From positions 2,170,001 through 2,234,000 of the forward strand of contig CP087212.1 in the NCBI GenBank assembly GCA_020912385.1: a stretch of DNA of 64,000 nucleotides, written 5' to 3'. Numbering within the stretch: position 1 is the first letter of the stretch; every line of letters begins with the position of its first letter. Shown here piece by piece: positions 54,501 through 63,836 of this stretch. The notes under the pieces were generated by a model. That model worked only from the letters and a program-made list of their open reading frames with translations. It had not been told where the DNA came from and searched no databases. The stretch comes from Neofusicoccum parvum. Its lineage: Eukaryota; Ascomycota; Dothideomycetes; Botryosphaeriales; Botryosphaeriaceae. The position numbers and the translations under genes were made by a program.

Positions 54501-55282
54501 GCTTCCTCAGCAGCAACAAGCTGCTCCGGCTCCTCGCTCGCCGCCTTCCTCGCCGACTTCCTCGTCGACTTCGCCGGCGCGGGCGCGGGTTCCTCATCAA
54601 CATCCTCCATCTCGACCTCAGGCACAGCAGGCTCAACCGCCTCCTCCCTCGCCTTCCTCGTCGACCTCTTCGCCGTGACCGTGATCCTCTGCGCCAACGG
54701 CTTCACCGCCGCCGACCTCGTCTCCGACGCCTTCGTCCCGCGCGTCGCCCGCGTCGCCCTCTTCGCAGCAGGCGGCGCCTCAGCCTCGGCCTCGGCCTCC
54801 TCCGTCTCCTCCTCCGGCTCCGCAGCGGCGCGCCCCCGCGTCTGCCGCTTCGCCGGCCGCGCCGTCTCGGGCTCGACGTCGCGCGCCGGGCGCTTGCGCG
54901 TCGCTGTTGTTGTCGTTGTTGCCGCCGCCGCGCCAGCCGGCTTCGCAGCAGCCTTTGCGGCCGTCTTCCTCGCGGGCTTCGCGGGCGCGGGGTCCTCTAC
55001 CGCGGGATCGTCGGCGGCTGCGGGCGCGGGCGCGTCGGCATCCTGTGCGCGCGTGCGGCGCGTGGCGGCGGGCTTCGCGGCGGCGGGCTTGGTGGCTTTC
55101 TTCGTTGTTGTTGTTGTTGTCGCGGCGGCGGCGCGTGTGGGTTTGGCGGCTGGCGCGGGTGCGGGCTCTTCGGTTTCGACCTTCTTCTTGCCGCGGCGGG
55201 CGGGCTCCTTGAGGGCGCCGGCGCGCTTGGTGGCGGCGGGCTCGTCCTTGGTCTGGGCTCGCTGGGCGCGGGTGGCGACCAT
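51545..55282 (-). CDS. 1245-aa BRCT-domain protein with TP.K repeats
   Basis: A single exon from the ATG at 55282 (MVATRAQRAQTKDEPAATKR). The frame is open upstream through the long C run, but this ATG is preferred because everything before it is low-complexity proline. Residues 1-400 are Lys/Ala/Thr/Arg-rich, histone H1-like. Residues 500-780 hold repeated short motifs of the form S(F/L)L--TP-K (SLLHETPRKAP, SSFLHTPAKKG, SSLLQTCPRKI, SSLLSATPRKV). A single BRCT domain covers about 995-1090 (LNGTVFFVDVRT to WVLDCERFNKWVAEEA). The last 150 residues have more TPAR/SPAK sites. A chromatin or DNA-damage adaptor regulated by proline-directed kinases is likely; no named orthologue recognised. Confidence 0.85.
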   Translation of the reverse strand: MVATRAQRAQTKDEPAATKRAGALKEPARRGKKKVETEEPAPAPAAKPTRAAAATTTTTTKKATKPAAAKPAATRRTRAQDADAPAPAAADDPAVEDPAPAKPARKTAAKAAAKPAGAAAATTTTTATRKRPARDVEPETARPAKRQTRGRAAAEPEEETEEAEAEAEAPPAAKRATRATRGTKASETRSAAVKPLAQRITVTAKRSTRKAREEAVEPAVPEVEMEDVDEEPAPAPAKSTRKSARKAASEEPEQLVAAEEAATVEPTPAKSAKRSSKRKALEEVPEVPAEDVEMEENEEPAPETPVKPAKKNAAKTAEVEETPAEHLANEPEAEQDAAEEPSVATPVQTPQAPQQQPETPAKPTPAPPKSVRPEMKENVPPKTPGPAHYAAAMPFAQEATPFFRPEKAPKTVSLQARTPGLNKSLLHETPRKAPMGTPFKLAPMSAAKPSISEANTGSILNSPAKRAPFAASIHGTTPMKPSAANPDFKSSFLHTPAKKGLMLPPSTAPVNKHGFQPAQAKSSLLQTCPRKIALPGLPPKSSMTSPTKAGEGSMGSSLLSATPRKVRIESPAKPAFGSSVQDFAFQAQNSVLGAEPRRWHTPAKTPAKRFATPGKTPAKSLVDADAGSPTPVKKTPAGLKDVNSALRLLNEASPAMPPATPTEQFMMNVIDKLDQSISESESVQEEELGSQNHDIEVARSAEGPESQDDQDDITADLELQQPDAEEMEQCVSPADLVMSDSETPAGSPAPEPVEDVTMDEQVDAPQQESTYDEHVESEQLAAEEPSLDVPQMETITEESSILEQHEEYVEATPARPEIEFIEESHEVEEEFEQPTVAFEVAPAVQEQLEIELVQEKAEMTTTVVEEVVEETTVTQVPERPSTPTMEDQHIAALAKEKAKTERRARHKRLSMAIELENSIKKPRKSLAFIPSLTPAKSALRSPFKRPFGSPKKSVAWAMEPAVPRIVEEIQQPQTPKAVEQQVEADLEIHIPRPDDRLLNGTVFFVDVRTADGEDAGDLFIPLLEEMGAKIVSTWSGVDGDVTHVLYKDGSVETLDKVATTQGAVKAVNIGWVLDCERFNKWVAEEAYLLDLSRLAGNSPARALVSLSTNNTPARASPAKSAFGTPFALMHLTPKAKPTLSPFADITPQPAASPADKENTTPSSVLAFRTPTKASAPAAAAEFSPSTPYYLHPQNLVQKTCPPKQLNRGLFEADVRSEMAVTPFRQKMLLARRSLSPAAFGRAVEM

Positions 55283-55292
55283 GGTGGGCGAT

Positions 55293-55326
<34 letters not shown>
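55293..55326 (+). repeat. 34-base G homopolymer
   Basis: An uninterrupted run of G on the plus strand, i.e. C34 in the 5' leader of the BRCT-protein mRNA, ending 10 bases before the ATG. Its true length may differ because sequencing through such runs is unreliable. Confidence 0.85.
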
Positions 55327-55327
<1 letters not shown>

Positions 55328-56631
55328 GATTTTTGTGGTGGTGGTTAGTGGGGCGAAAGTAGAAATGGCGATGAGTGCGGCATGGAAAGAGTAGTGGTGG
55401 TGTGGTGTGTGTCGTCGTTGTTGATGGACGGAGGGCTGCGACGGAGGCATATATGCTGCGACGGGACAAGTCGCGGCCGCACGACGTTGGCACGGCAACG
55501 CGGCTGAGCGCATGGTCTGATTGGCTGCGACGCGGCTCTTTCCTGTCCGTGCTCGTCGGCGGGTCATCACGCGCTGGTTTCATTGGCCTTCTCGCCGCCG
55601 CTGCTTGTGCTCTGATTGGTGGAACCAGCGCGCCATGGCCTAACCACGTATCCCCGATGCAAATCCTTGCGTCACCGCTTCTTCCACTGGCTTGCGACCA
55701 AACTGTGTCTCTTTGTCCCATCGGGCGAATCAGCGTAGTCCGCTCAGCAGATCGTGAGGCTACATCCGCATCCGATCTGCTATTGTTTGTTTTGACCCAC
55801 CTCCCCCAACGTTCTGGCTCGCCCTTCGCGACTCGCACGTCCACACATACCTTTGTTTACAACGGCGTGATTCGCGTGGGCTCTTTATCTCACCATTGAT
55901 CGTATTGGACAGTCTGGGGAGAGGAACGGCACTTGTCCCAGCATTCAGTCAAGCTAATCTCCTCCAATAGGTGCGTTAGCGTGGGGCGCGGTATTATTGC
56001 ACAGCGCCACGTTCTACGTATGCATGTAGTATCACATTGGGTTGGAATAGAAATGGATAGCTTCAACCTGCTCATGAGTAGCTGAAGCATTCATCAGGAT
56101 GGCCTTGGTAGTTACTCTAAAGCACATCTGAATCTGCACAAATGCTTCAACGACCTATAAAAGTGTCTTGCTTGACAGTTGATGCGTCTTTCCACATGTA
56201 ACGCCCTTGGGTGCTGTAGGATGATGTCAATTTCATTTCTTTTATTCCCATTACTTCTCCCTATTGCTAGATAGACCAAGTTTTGACGAGAATTCTGTCT
56301 ACGTAATATTAATTTATATAGGAGTTGAGGGTCTGGGGGATCTTCCACCTTGTTACTATCGGTGCTTGTGAATCGTACCGTCGAACTGAAGTTCAGCATC
56401 CGCACGTTGTGCGGTCCTAATTGAATCCTTCAACTCTTCGATGATGACTTTTCCTCGGAAGGTGATGGGTTTAGCGGGCGGCGAGACAGAAGGTGCCTGA
56501 ATATCAAGTCCGGGGAGGATATCAAGGAAGCTCGGGACAGCGGGTGCAGTGATAGCCCTCGTCGTTGGTAAAGCCGGTGCCCATCTAGTTCGTTGGCGCG
56601 GTAAATGGCGAGTGCGAGCTACAGTGGAAGC
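55327..56631. other. BRCT gene upstream region and repeat relic
   Basis: Includes the BRCT gene promoter and copy B of the degenerate repeat at about 56076-56151. From 56356 to 56630 the minus strand reads a coding-like stretch (VPSFLDILPGLDIQAPSVSP and PITFRGKVIIEELKDSIRTA) that stops at the MITE boundary; this could be a gene broken by the insertion, but I found no matching part on the other side. Confidence 0.4.
56076..56151 (-). repeat. Degenerate dispersed repeat, copy B
   Basis: Gap-free partner of the 18100-18175 stretch. Shorter resemblances around (A)TCCGGATAAATGCTTC occur near 60039 and (A)TCCGAATGAATGCTTC near 62227. Confidence 0.45.
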
Positions 56632-57087
56632 AGGGCTCCCAACAAGCACTGCTTGCTTGGTACCTACGTAGACAAGAGTCAAGCAAGCACGCTTTTTAGC
56701 CTGCTTGATAGCTAACTAACTCATTAAGCGCTTGCTTGACAAGCAGGCCGAAAAGTGCGCTTACTTAGCAAGCGCTTGCTAAGCAATATTACGACTACGA
56801 ACGTTTATTTAGTAACTACGGAAGGACAAATAAAGGGTCTAAGCCTATATAAGTATTCCCTATTACGAAGCGGCCTATACGAGGGTAGTAAGGCCTGCGG
56901 TAGTGGCGGCGGGCGCGGCAGGCGATATTGCTCTTTCGGATCCACAGAGTCGCACTAAACCCATTCCGGGCATAGGAGCCATAACACCATACCAAGCATC
57001 GTGACTTTTGTTTAGCAAGCGCTCGCAAGCCTATTAAGCCAAGCGGGTTAAGCACTTGGCTTGCTTAGCTTAGTTGTTGGGAGCCCT
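56632..57087. mobile_element. MITE-like element with 14-bp terminal inverted repeats
   Basis: The ends are perfect inverted repeats: AGGGCTCCCAACAA at 56632-56645 and its complement TTGTTGGGAGCCCT at 57074-57087. The flanks are AAGC on both sides (56628-56631 and 57088-57091), a likely 4-base target-site duplication. The 456-bp body is non-coding and full of GCTTGCT/AGCAAGC strings in both orientations, with a perfect 20-base palindrome at 56764-56783. No transposase is encoded, so it would be non-autonomous. The superfamily cannot be set from this copy alone. Confidence 0.78.
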
Positions 57088-57091
57088 AAGC

Positions 57092-57450
57092 AAAGGTACA
57101 TCTCGAATGTCCACTTAAGCCTCGAAGTGTGTATAGCCAGGGTGTTGTTGGAATCAGTTTCCATTAATGCGACCAAAGCCATCACCGGGATCCTCCGATG
57201 TCATCGAGGTAGTGACGTTCCCTGATATCAATATTAACGGCTTGTCCGGCAGTCCGAATTTTCTTTGTCGACGTTCAGCTCTTTACATCACCTACTCGTA
57301 CTTGACCGATCTCGAAGAGCGGGATCGACCTGTTTCGTTTTCGACAATTCCAACACAAGCTGCAGTTCAACTTGGTTCACTTGAGAATAGTATTAATGCT
57401 CGGGTGCATCTCAATTTTCACCTATCCCATACCCACCCAACTCTTCAATG
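57092..57450. other. Gap between MITE and SDR gene
   Basis: 359 bp. A plus-strand frame (VIEVVTFPDININGLSGSPN) has a partly coding look but no start context, domain or splice partner. Otherwise the 3' flank of the dehydrogenase gene. Confidence 0.35.
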
Positions 57451-59056
57451 TCATGACTGCACAGGCGCAATCGGCATCTTCTCCACCGCCTTAACCACTT
57501 CCTTCGCCTCCTCCACAATTCCACCATCCTCCCCATCCTGTCCCCGCCGCCCCCTCTCCTCCTCAACCCTCGCCTTCCACTCCTCATTCCACACCAGCAC
57601 CTGCTGACACATCCCCTCCATCGTCGTCCACGGCGCCCGATACCCCAAACCCCCCTCCTCCGGCCTCTTCCGCGCCTCGCCGTCGTCGTAAAACAGATGC
57701 ACGCAGCAGATGGCGAACAGCGCCGGCTGCAGCACGGCCAAATCGCCCGTCAGCGGGGGCAGCACGGCGCGCAGGTAGCGCCACTGCAGCAGCACGTAGG
57801 CCTCGACGACATGCGACAGGACGAACATGAGCACGGGCGGCACAGCCACGAACTTTACCGGGGTGGCCGAGAGCGTGTACAGCAGGCGAGCGATGTCGCC
57901 GTAGCGGATGGGCGGATTGGGGTCAGTGACGGTGTAAGCGCGGCCACCAATGTCGACGGACTCGCCACCGTCAGCAGCGGTCGCGGGCCGCACCAGGCGC
58001 TGCTCGAACAGCAGGTGGGCGAGCGAGACGTTGTCGGCGTGCACGAAGGGGTTGACGATGTGGGCGATCCAGTCGGCGACGCCGCCGCGGCGCATGTAGC
58101 TGCCGACGGTGTTGTCCTGGCTGGTGCCGTAGACGCCGCTGGCCGGGCGGATGCAGCCGGTGCGGAAGCCGGCGGCCGCGTCGTCGGCGCCGCGCACCAG
58201 CCGCTCCGCCGTCGCCTTCGACACCGGGTAGTTGCCGAAGTAGGTCGCGTGCGGCCGGCCGAGGTCGAAGTCGGCGTCGCTGATCGTCTGGAAGAAGCCC
58301 TTGGGCCACCGCCGCCACGGCGCCAGCCAGAAGCTCACGCGGCGGATGGCGATGGAGCCGGATGAGGTGGCGATGAAGCACGAGGCGCCGGCAGCCTTCG
58401 CGGCGGCGAGGACGTTCTTTGTCCCGATCACGTTGACCTTCTCCGACAGCGGGAGGAGGTCTTTGGCGCGCTCGGCAAAGCGGATGGTGGCTGCGGTGTG
58501 GAAGACAGTGAGCGGCTTGCCGGCGACGGAGGGCGGCCACGGCACGGAAAAGGCGTGGTCAGTCGAGTCGGCGTTGGTGATGTCTGCGGTCTCGAAATTG
58601 ACTTTGCTAAGCTCTGTCGATCGCCCGAGGCCTCCCGCTACTTCCGGGGTCGGACGTCTGACGTCAATGATCCGGATGGCTTCGAGGTCTTCGCCGCGCG
58701 CGAGGAGATGCTGGACGAGTGCGCCGCCAACCAGGCCTGCTCGCGAGGTCAGTGAGCGGGCTGGGCACTGCTGCTGGGGGCGGCTACTCACCTGCGCCGC
58801 CAGTGACGATGTATCGCCGGGTCTGCTTGGGGGGGAGATGTTTGCGGATGTCGATGGGAGACTGCTTCAAGCGCTGGTAGGTGTCCTTCAGCTCCTGCTC
58901 TGTCCAGGGCTTGCAGGCAGCACGCGAGGCATCGTCAGGCGTGCCGCCGAGAGCGCGGTTCACATGACGCAGATATAAGAGTAGCAGCACGAGGGAGACG
59001 CAGAGGGCGTAGGAGGTTGGCGAGAAAAGACGGGCGACGCTGTCAGCGAAATACAT
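57451..59056 (-). CDS. 3beta-HSD/Erg26-like NAD(P)-dependent dehydrogenase
   Basis: Two exons, 58792-59056 and 57451-58736, with a 55-nt intron, give 516 aa. The N terminus has a membrane segment (YALCVSLVLLLLYLRHVNRA). The intron splits the nucleotide-binding motif; the join reads IVTGGAGLVGGALVQHLLAR. Then come DLEAIRIIDVRR, FETADITNAD, and the catalytic YxxxK in YFGNYPVSKATAERLVRG with an upstream Ser region (FIATSSGSIAIRR). A second hydrophobic region lies near residue 410 (VLMFVLSHVVEAYVLL). This fits the 3beta-hydroxysteroid dehydrogenase/isomerase group (extended SDR). It is longer than Erg26 (about 350 aa), with a C-terminal extension. It might act on sterol or lipid substrates; I would not call it Erg26 itself. 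Confidence 0.88.
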
Positions 59057-61332
59057 GGCGGGGACTGCTCGAGCGAGCGCGGAGAGAGCGAGCTGGAGAA
59101 ACGGTCATGCTGGGCCGGCGGGCAGCTGGGCGGCCGGGATGGAGGAGTTGCTTTATGTACAGTTACATCGGCAACTGGGCCGTCATCTGACTAGCTGTGC
59201 TGCACCGGGACGCGGCTGCCTCGCAGGGACGCTCCAGGGCCAGTGCCAGCAGCAGCATGGCGGCGGCGGGCTTCGCGGGCGCGGGCGCGGGCGCGGTAAG
59301 GCAGCCCGCTCGGCAGGGTGGTCGAGGGCGACGCTCGGCCAGTGTGAAGGCGCGACGCGCCCTATGGACCTCGCGGCGTCGCACAGCCCTGCCGGAGAGT
59401 TGCCGGCTGTGATGGCCGCAAGGATGGCGCTGCTCGCTTGCGAAGCGAAGTCGAGGCCGCGCAACGTGGACCTCACTCCTCTCGCTCGCCATGCTCAGCG
59501 CTCTTAATGCGAGCACCTGCACTACTCATGCTGCTGCTCGCTTGCGCTCCGATGCTACGCTGCCTGCCTCTCCGCCCGCCGCATGCCTGCCGTCCGCCGC
59601 GAGAGCCGGGGGCCGGCATGAACTCCTCTGCTTTTTGGAATCCCGGTGAAACGCTCCCCACGGCAGGAGTCGAGACCTTCGGCTATCGTACGGCCACATC
59701 GAGCTCCACTCTCGCTGTGGAGTCCCCTCTGCGTGCACGCCGCAGATATGGTGCCGATGACGCCGAGATCCAGATGACCCAGGAGACCGCTCCGGCTGCC
59801 TGACTGGCTCACGCGGACTGTATTCGATGTCTTAGCTCCGCGAAACAACTCACCACGCCCCGCCGTCTGGAACATGACAACACCAGAGCGACTGATCCGT
59901 CTTCCGGAAGGCATGCCATGCTTCTGCTTGTGCTCTCAGTTTACGTGGCCGATTTGCAACGTATTACCACAAGCTCACGTGTGAGCAGCTAAACCACTCG
60001 TCCAGACACAAATACGCAGCAAACGAAATGCCAGGCCCATCCGGATAAATGCTTCGAATACCCATGCTGGTATGTACGCATGTTGTGTTATTCGTCGAGC
60101 CGACCTCGGTTCACCCGAGCAGGAACAAGGGATCTCAAAGCCACTTCAAGGTCTACCCCATTCACCACGGAGCCTTGGGTGTCTTACACTTGGCGCTTAC
60201 ATTTGACTGGCCAGGTTGGGACGAAGTTTGAACCCATCAATCCTTCGACCAGGGGCCAGAAAACACACAGAAGAATGCTGCAGCCGGCGGCTAACGCAAA
60301 GAGGATAATCATCCAACAGCTTTGTCCTGATGCATGGCCATAATTTGCAAAGCGGAGTTGTAGCCTTCATTGGATGGATTTACTATAACTTTTCAAGGGC
60401 TTCTCTGTCCGCACCGGCGAAAGATTTCGCGCTAGCCATTGACTGTAGCACCCACCTGGATGACTCCTCTCTTGCCTGCATGTGGAAACATGCTCACTTC
60501 TGCTACCACTGGACTTTCATCTGAATCTTTCGCTGCCCCGGTCTGTCAGGTCCTTTTTACCATGATGCTCATAACTTTTCAAGGTCTCCTGGAAAGCTCT
60601 ATTCCCATCTTTATATGTCATACGGGTGAGTTTTCTAAGCATGAAACTTCGAAAAGGACGACTACCGGCTTGGGCGGGAGATTCTTCAAGGCAGTTCAAC
60701 GTTGAGGAGATGTTTACTTACCAAATTCGTGTGAAAAAAAAAAAGGTCCGAAAAGGTATAGGCTCGACTCTATAAGAGTTCTCACCAGCGCTTTGATGGA
60801 GTTCGTTCCCAGGGTAGTGGTCGTCTGGGTCCACTGTACCAAAATCGCGGAAGAACATCGACGGGCGCGGGAAAGCGAAGTACGATTCCGGAACGGAGCC
60901 GAACCAAGGGAGCAAATGCCTGGCCCGTCGAGATCGTTCCGGAACTTCAGCAGAGGTAGCAGCCGCGAACGCAGAAGGAGCCGGGAGCGGTCTCGGGAAA
61001 GCTCCCGAAGCCAGTCCAGGCACGCCGCCCGGAAGTCCAGAAGGTCCCGAAAGAAAGGCAAGCAAAGGAGAAAGCCAAGCATAAGCCCTTCCGAGATGTC
61101 TAGCCCGTCGTCAGACCCTAGCGAGGAAGATTCTAAGTTTGGTCAGTCAGATCACCAACTCGACCTAGGCGATACCGTCAACCGTACTTCAGACTAGCTG
61201 TACAGCCGTATAATATGTAGGTCTCTGCAGGTCTGCAGATTTCCTCTCTCCACTCCAAGAATACTAGCCAGCACTGTCAAGCTCCCATTCCATTCTCACA
61301 AATCCCACAACCAACACCACCAAACCTCCAAG
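59057..61332. other. 2.3-kb intergenic stretch with relic sequences
   Basis: No confident gene. A short repeat-like piece (ATCCGGATAAATGCTTC) lies near 60039. From 60793 to 61197 the plus strand has a 134-codon frame rich in Arg-Ser dipeptides, and the minus strand of the same place also reads coding-like; it may be a degraded transposon piece. An A11 run sits near 60734. Confidence 0.4.
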
Positions 61333-61503
61333 ATGGTCGAAACCAAGAACGACTACTCCTCCATCAAGGTCCACAAGCGGGCCTCCTCTACCAGCAGCAA
61401 CGTCAGCCAGCCCTCAAACGGCACGGCCAACCCGGCCAGCTCGGCCAACACCACCAGCACCAGCACCAGCACCACCAGCAGCGACCACCACCACCATCAC
61501 CGC

Positions 61504-61540
<37 letters not shown>

Positions 61541-61955
61541 CCACAGCCCTGGAAAAAGCCCGGGCAGCCCGCCGCCGCGCACAATACCTCCCCACCGCCT
61601 CCCACGCCGCCAAGCTAGCAGAAGACCACTGCACGCACGCGCGCTCCAACTGGCGCGCCGCGCAGAAAGCCCAGGGCGTCGCTCGCCCGTACTACCGGCG
61701 CGCCAAGCCGTCGCACTTCTGCCAGGAGCTGAAGCGGCTGGGTAGCGGGCGCGGGAGGCGCTCGGCAGGCAGGCCGACGGGCTGGAGGGGAAGAGGAGGG
61801 GGGGAAATGAGTTGCGGGAGGCGCTGCTGGGGATGAAGGCGTATTTCAGGTCGGTGGTGTTGAGGGATGAGGAGGCGGGTGACGGGGATTCGGCGAGCGA
61901 GTTTGAGGCGTTGAGGGGGGTTTTGGAGCCGGTTGATCAGCTGTTGAGGGAGTGA
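61333..61955 (+). pseudogene. Poly-Asn protein with apparent frameshift
   Basis: The frame from 61333 starts MVETKNDYSSIKVHKRASST, contains an H5 and an N12 run (a CAA/AAC repeat at about 61502-61539), then a helical part EKARAARRRAQYLPTASHAA and NWRAAQKAQGVARPYYRRAK to CQELKRLG, but stops at 61836 after a nonsense Gly/Arg tail. Another frame, open from 61746, reads on as a sensible helix (REALGRQADGLEG, then ELREALLGMKAYFRSVVLRD and EFEALRGVLEPVDQLLRE) and stops at 61955. A one-base loss, or two-base gain, between 61746 and 61836 would explain both. I could not find an intron that joins the frames. It may be a sequencing error in this G-rich spot. Function unknown. Confidence 0.6.
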
Positions 61956-62666
61956 GACTTTTGGGGGGTTTTCCCTGTGCGCGGTGTTGTCTCTTTTCTG
62001 CCTCTTCTACTCTCCGCTGCTGTTGCTTTGACGAGCACGATATTCCGCATTACCTGGCGTTGTAGATGTATACCCGGATGGTCTGTTTGGCACGCCATGA
62101 TATGTCAAATTGGGCTCGTAGTCTGTCTCAAGCGATGTCAAGAAAACCTCCAAGACTTTTTTTTTGTACAAGTACCTCCCTGCTAGAACTTGGACTAGAT
62201 TATGATTTGGTTTCCTACACTTCTGTATCCGAATGAATGCTTCAACTATTTGTAGGCCTGAACAATCCATGCCAGAAAACACGTCTTTGCCAGGAAGGAC
62301 GAGCCAAGTCACAACTACAACGAACAAAGTACGCACCAGCGCATCAGACCTAAGCACCCACCACCAACGAAACCCCTCCGGATTAGCGCAACCCCGCGCA
62401 TGTGACGTCTCACACTGACCACCGGCCGCACGTACCATGTGTGCTGTACCATTCTGGCAGTGCGACAAGCCATACCCTTGCCCGTAGTAATTTCACTTCG
62501 ACGCGTTCGCACGCGTTGTTTACCGCGAACCAGTCATACGTTCTGGCAACAAGCTCAATCGAGTCCGCTAGCAGCAAATCCTACATCCTCAAATGCGCCC
62601 CTGAAGAAAACCCAGCGCGTTGGAAGAATTCCATCTCATCAAGAGAGAAGAAAGCGATCACAGACA
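61956..62666. other. Intergenic before the AT-hook gene
   Basis: 711 bp with a T9 run near 62157, a partial dispersed-repeat match near 62227, and the promoter of the next gene. No gene recognised. Confidence 0.4.
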
Positions 62667-63836
62667 ATGGCCGACGACGACGCAACCACAGTCCTGCAGC
62701 AAAAGCGCCCGCGCGGCCGCCCGCGCAAACAAGTCGTTGCCACTCCCGAAGCACCTCCGCCTGCCGCTGCCGCTGCCGCCGTCGCCATCGCCATCGAATC
62801 CGTTCCAACGAAAACAGCGGCCAAGAAGAAATCCACGAAGGCGAGCACCAGCAAGAAAACCGCTCCAAAGGAAGTCAAGCCGGACGTCTCAGTCGAGAAG
62901 AAACAACCAGCAAAGACGACGACCAAGCGCGCGTCGGCGGCAGCGGCAGATTCGCCGACGATCACACCTCCGAGCTCTGCTCCGCAAGCCGCCGCGCGCC
63001 AGCAGCAAAAAGTCGAGGAAGCTCCCACAACACCAACGACGACCACGACGCGCACAACGCAGAAGCCGCCGCCGCCGCCGCCACAGTCGAAGCCCGCAGC
63101 CTCGAAGATCCTGACCGAGCTCGCCGCGCAGGGCGCCCTCCCGCTCAAGAAGCAGCAGCAGCCCACCCAAGCGCCGGCACACCACCCACAGGAGGAACGC
63201 GAAGCCACCGGCAGCAAGACCGCAGCACCGCGCACCTCCCCCGTCGCGACGTCGCAGGCAGAGCAGGCGCCAGCCGCGCGCGCAGAGCAGCACCGCCTCG
63301 CCACCAGCGATCCCAATCCCACTCCCTCACCACCACCCGCCGCCGCCGCGCCGCAACCACCGCCGCCCGCCGCCCCGCCAACCATCTCCCCTCCCACCAC
63401 CACCACAGCGACGAACCCACCCCCGCCGACCCCAATGGCGCGCGCGCCGCCCCCGCCGCCACCATCCCGCCCGCGCGCCGCCCCGCCACCAGCGCGGCCC
63501 TTCCGGCAGCAGGACTGGAAGCCGGCGGAGCCGCTGCCGGCGAAGTACCGGCCGGCGGCGCGGCGGGTGACGCTGGCGATGGTGGCGGCGCCGATCGCGA
63601 TCGTGACCAGCTGGGTGCTGTACGACAGGCGTGAGTGTCCCCCCAAAAACACCCCCTAGCAAGAGGAAGTTTAGGCTTCGGGCAATGCTGACTCGGCGGT
63701 TCTGGATGCAGTGGTGCTGGGGAACGAGCGGAAGGAGATAGCGCGGTTGGTGCCTGGGTTGAGGGCTGCGGTGGAGGAGACGGAGGGGAAGGGGGGTGAG
63801 GGCGAGGGGGCTTCGACGGCGGAGGGGGGGAGGTGA
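62667..63836 (+). CDS. AT-hook protein with C-terminal membrane segment
   Basis: Two exons, 62667-63630 and 63712-63836, give 362 aa. The ATG at 62667 gives MADDDATTVLQQKRPRGRPR, whose RPRGRPRK is a full AT-hook; the frame is open further upstream but lacks this character. Residues 30-290 are Ala/Pro/Thr/Lys-rich and disordered, with a compact ASKILTELAAQGALPLKK. Then AKYRPAARRVTLAMVAAPIA and IVTSWVLYDR form one membrane segment, and after the junction LVLGNERKEIARLVPGLRAA follows. The combination of DNA-binding hook and membrane helix is unusual; one can imagine inner nuclear membrane or mitochondrial-membrane tethering of DNA, but a coincidental RGRP motif is equally possible. The last codons (GGGAG|GTGAGT) also look like a donor, so a further exon beyond the window is possible. 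Confidence 0.72.

Noticed and set aside
54138..55394. 418-codon open frame on the plus strand opposite the BRCT gene
   Set aside because: Its Ser/Ala/Gly composition is the mirror of the Lys/Ala/Thr repeats coded on the other strand. It crosses the G34 run and has no domain.
61740..61800. Short intron to explain the frame change in the poly-Asn gene
   Set aside because: No GT-AG pair of at least 45 nt in this stretch joins the two frames in the right phase.
62439..62666. Longer N terminus for the AT-hook protein
   Set aside because: The added residues lack sense as a signal or domain, while the ATG at 62667 starts with a typical acidic MADDD and leads straight to the AT-hook.
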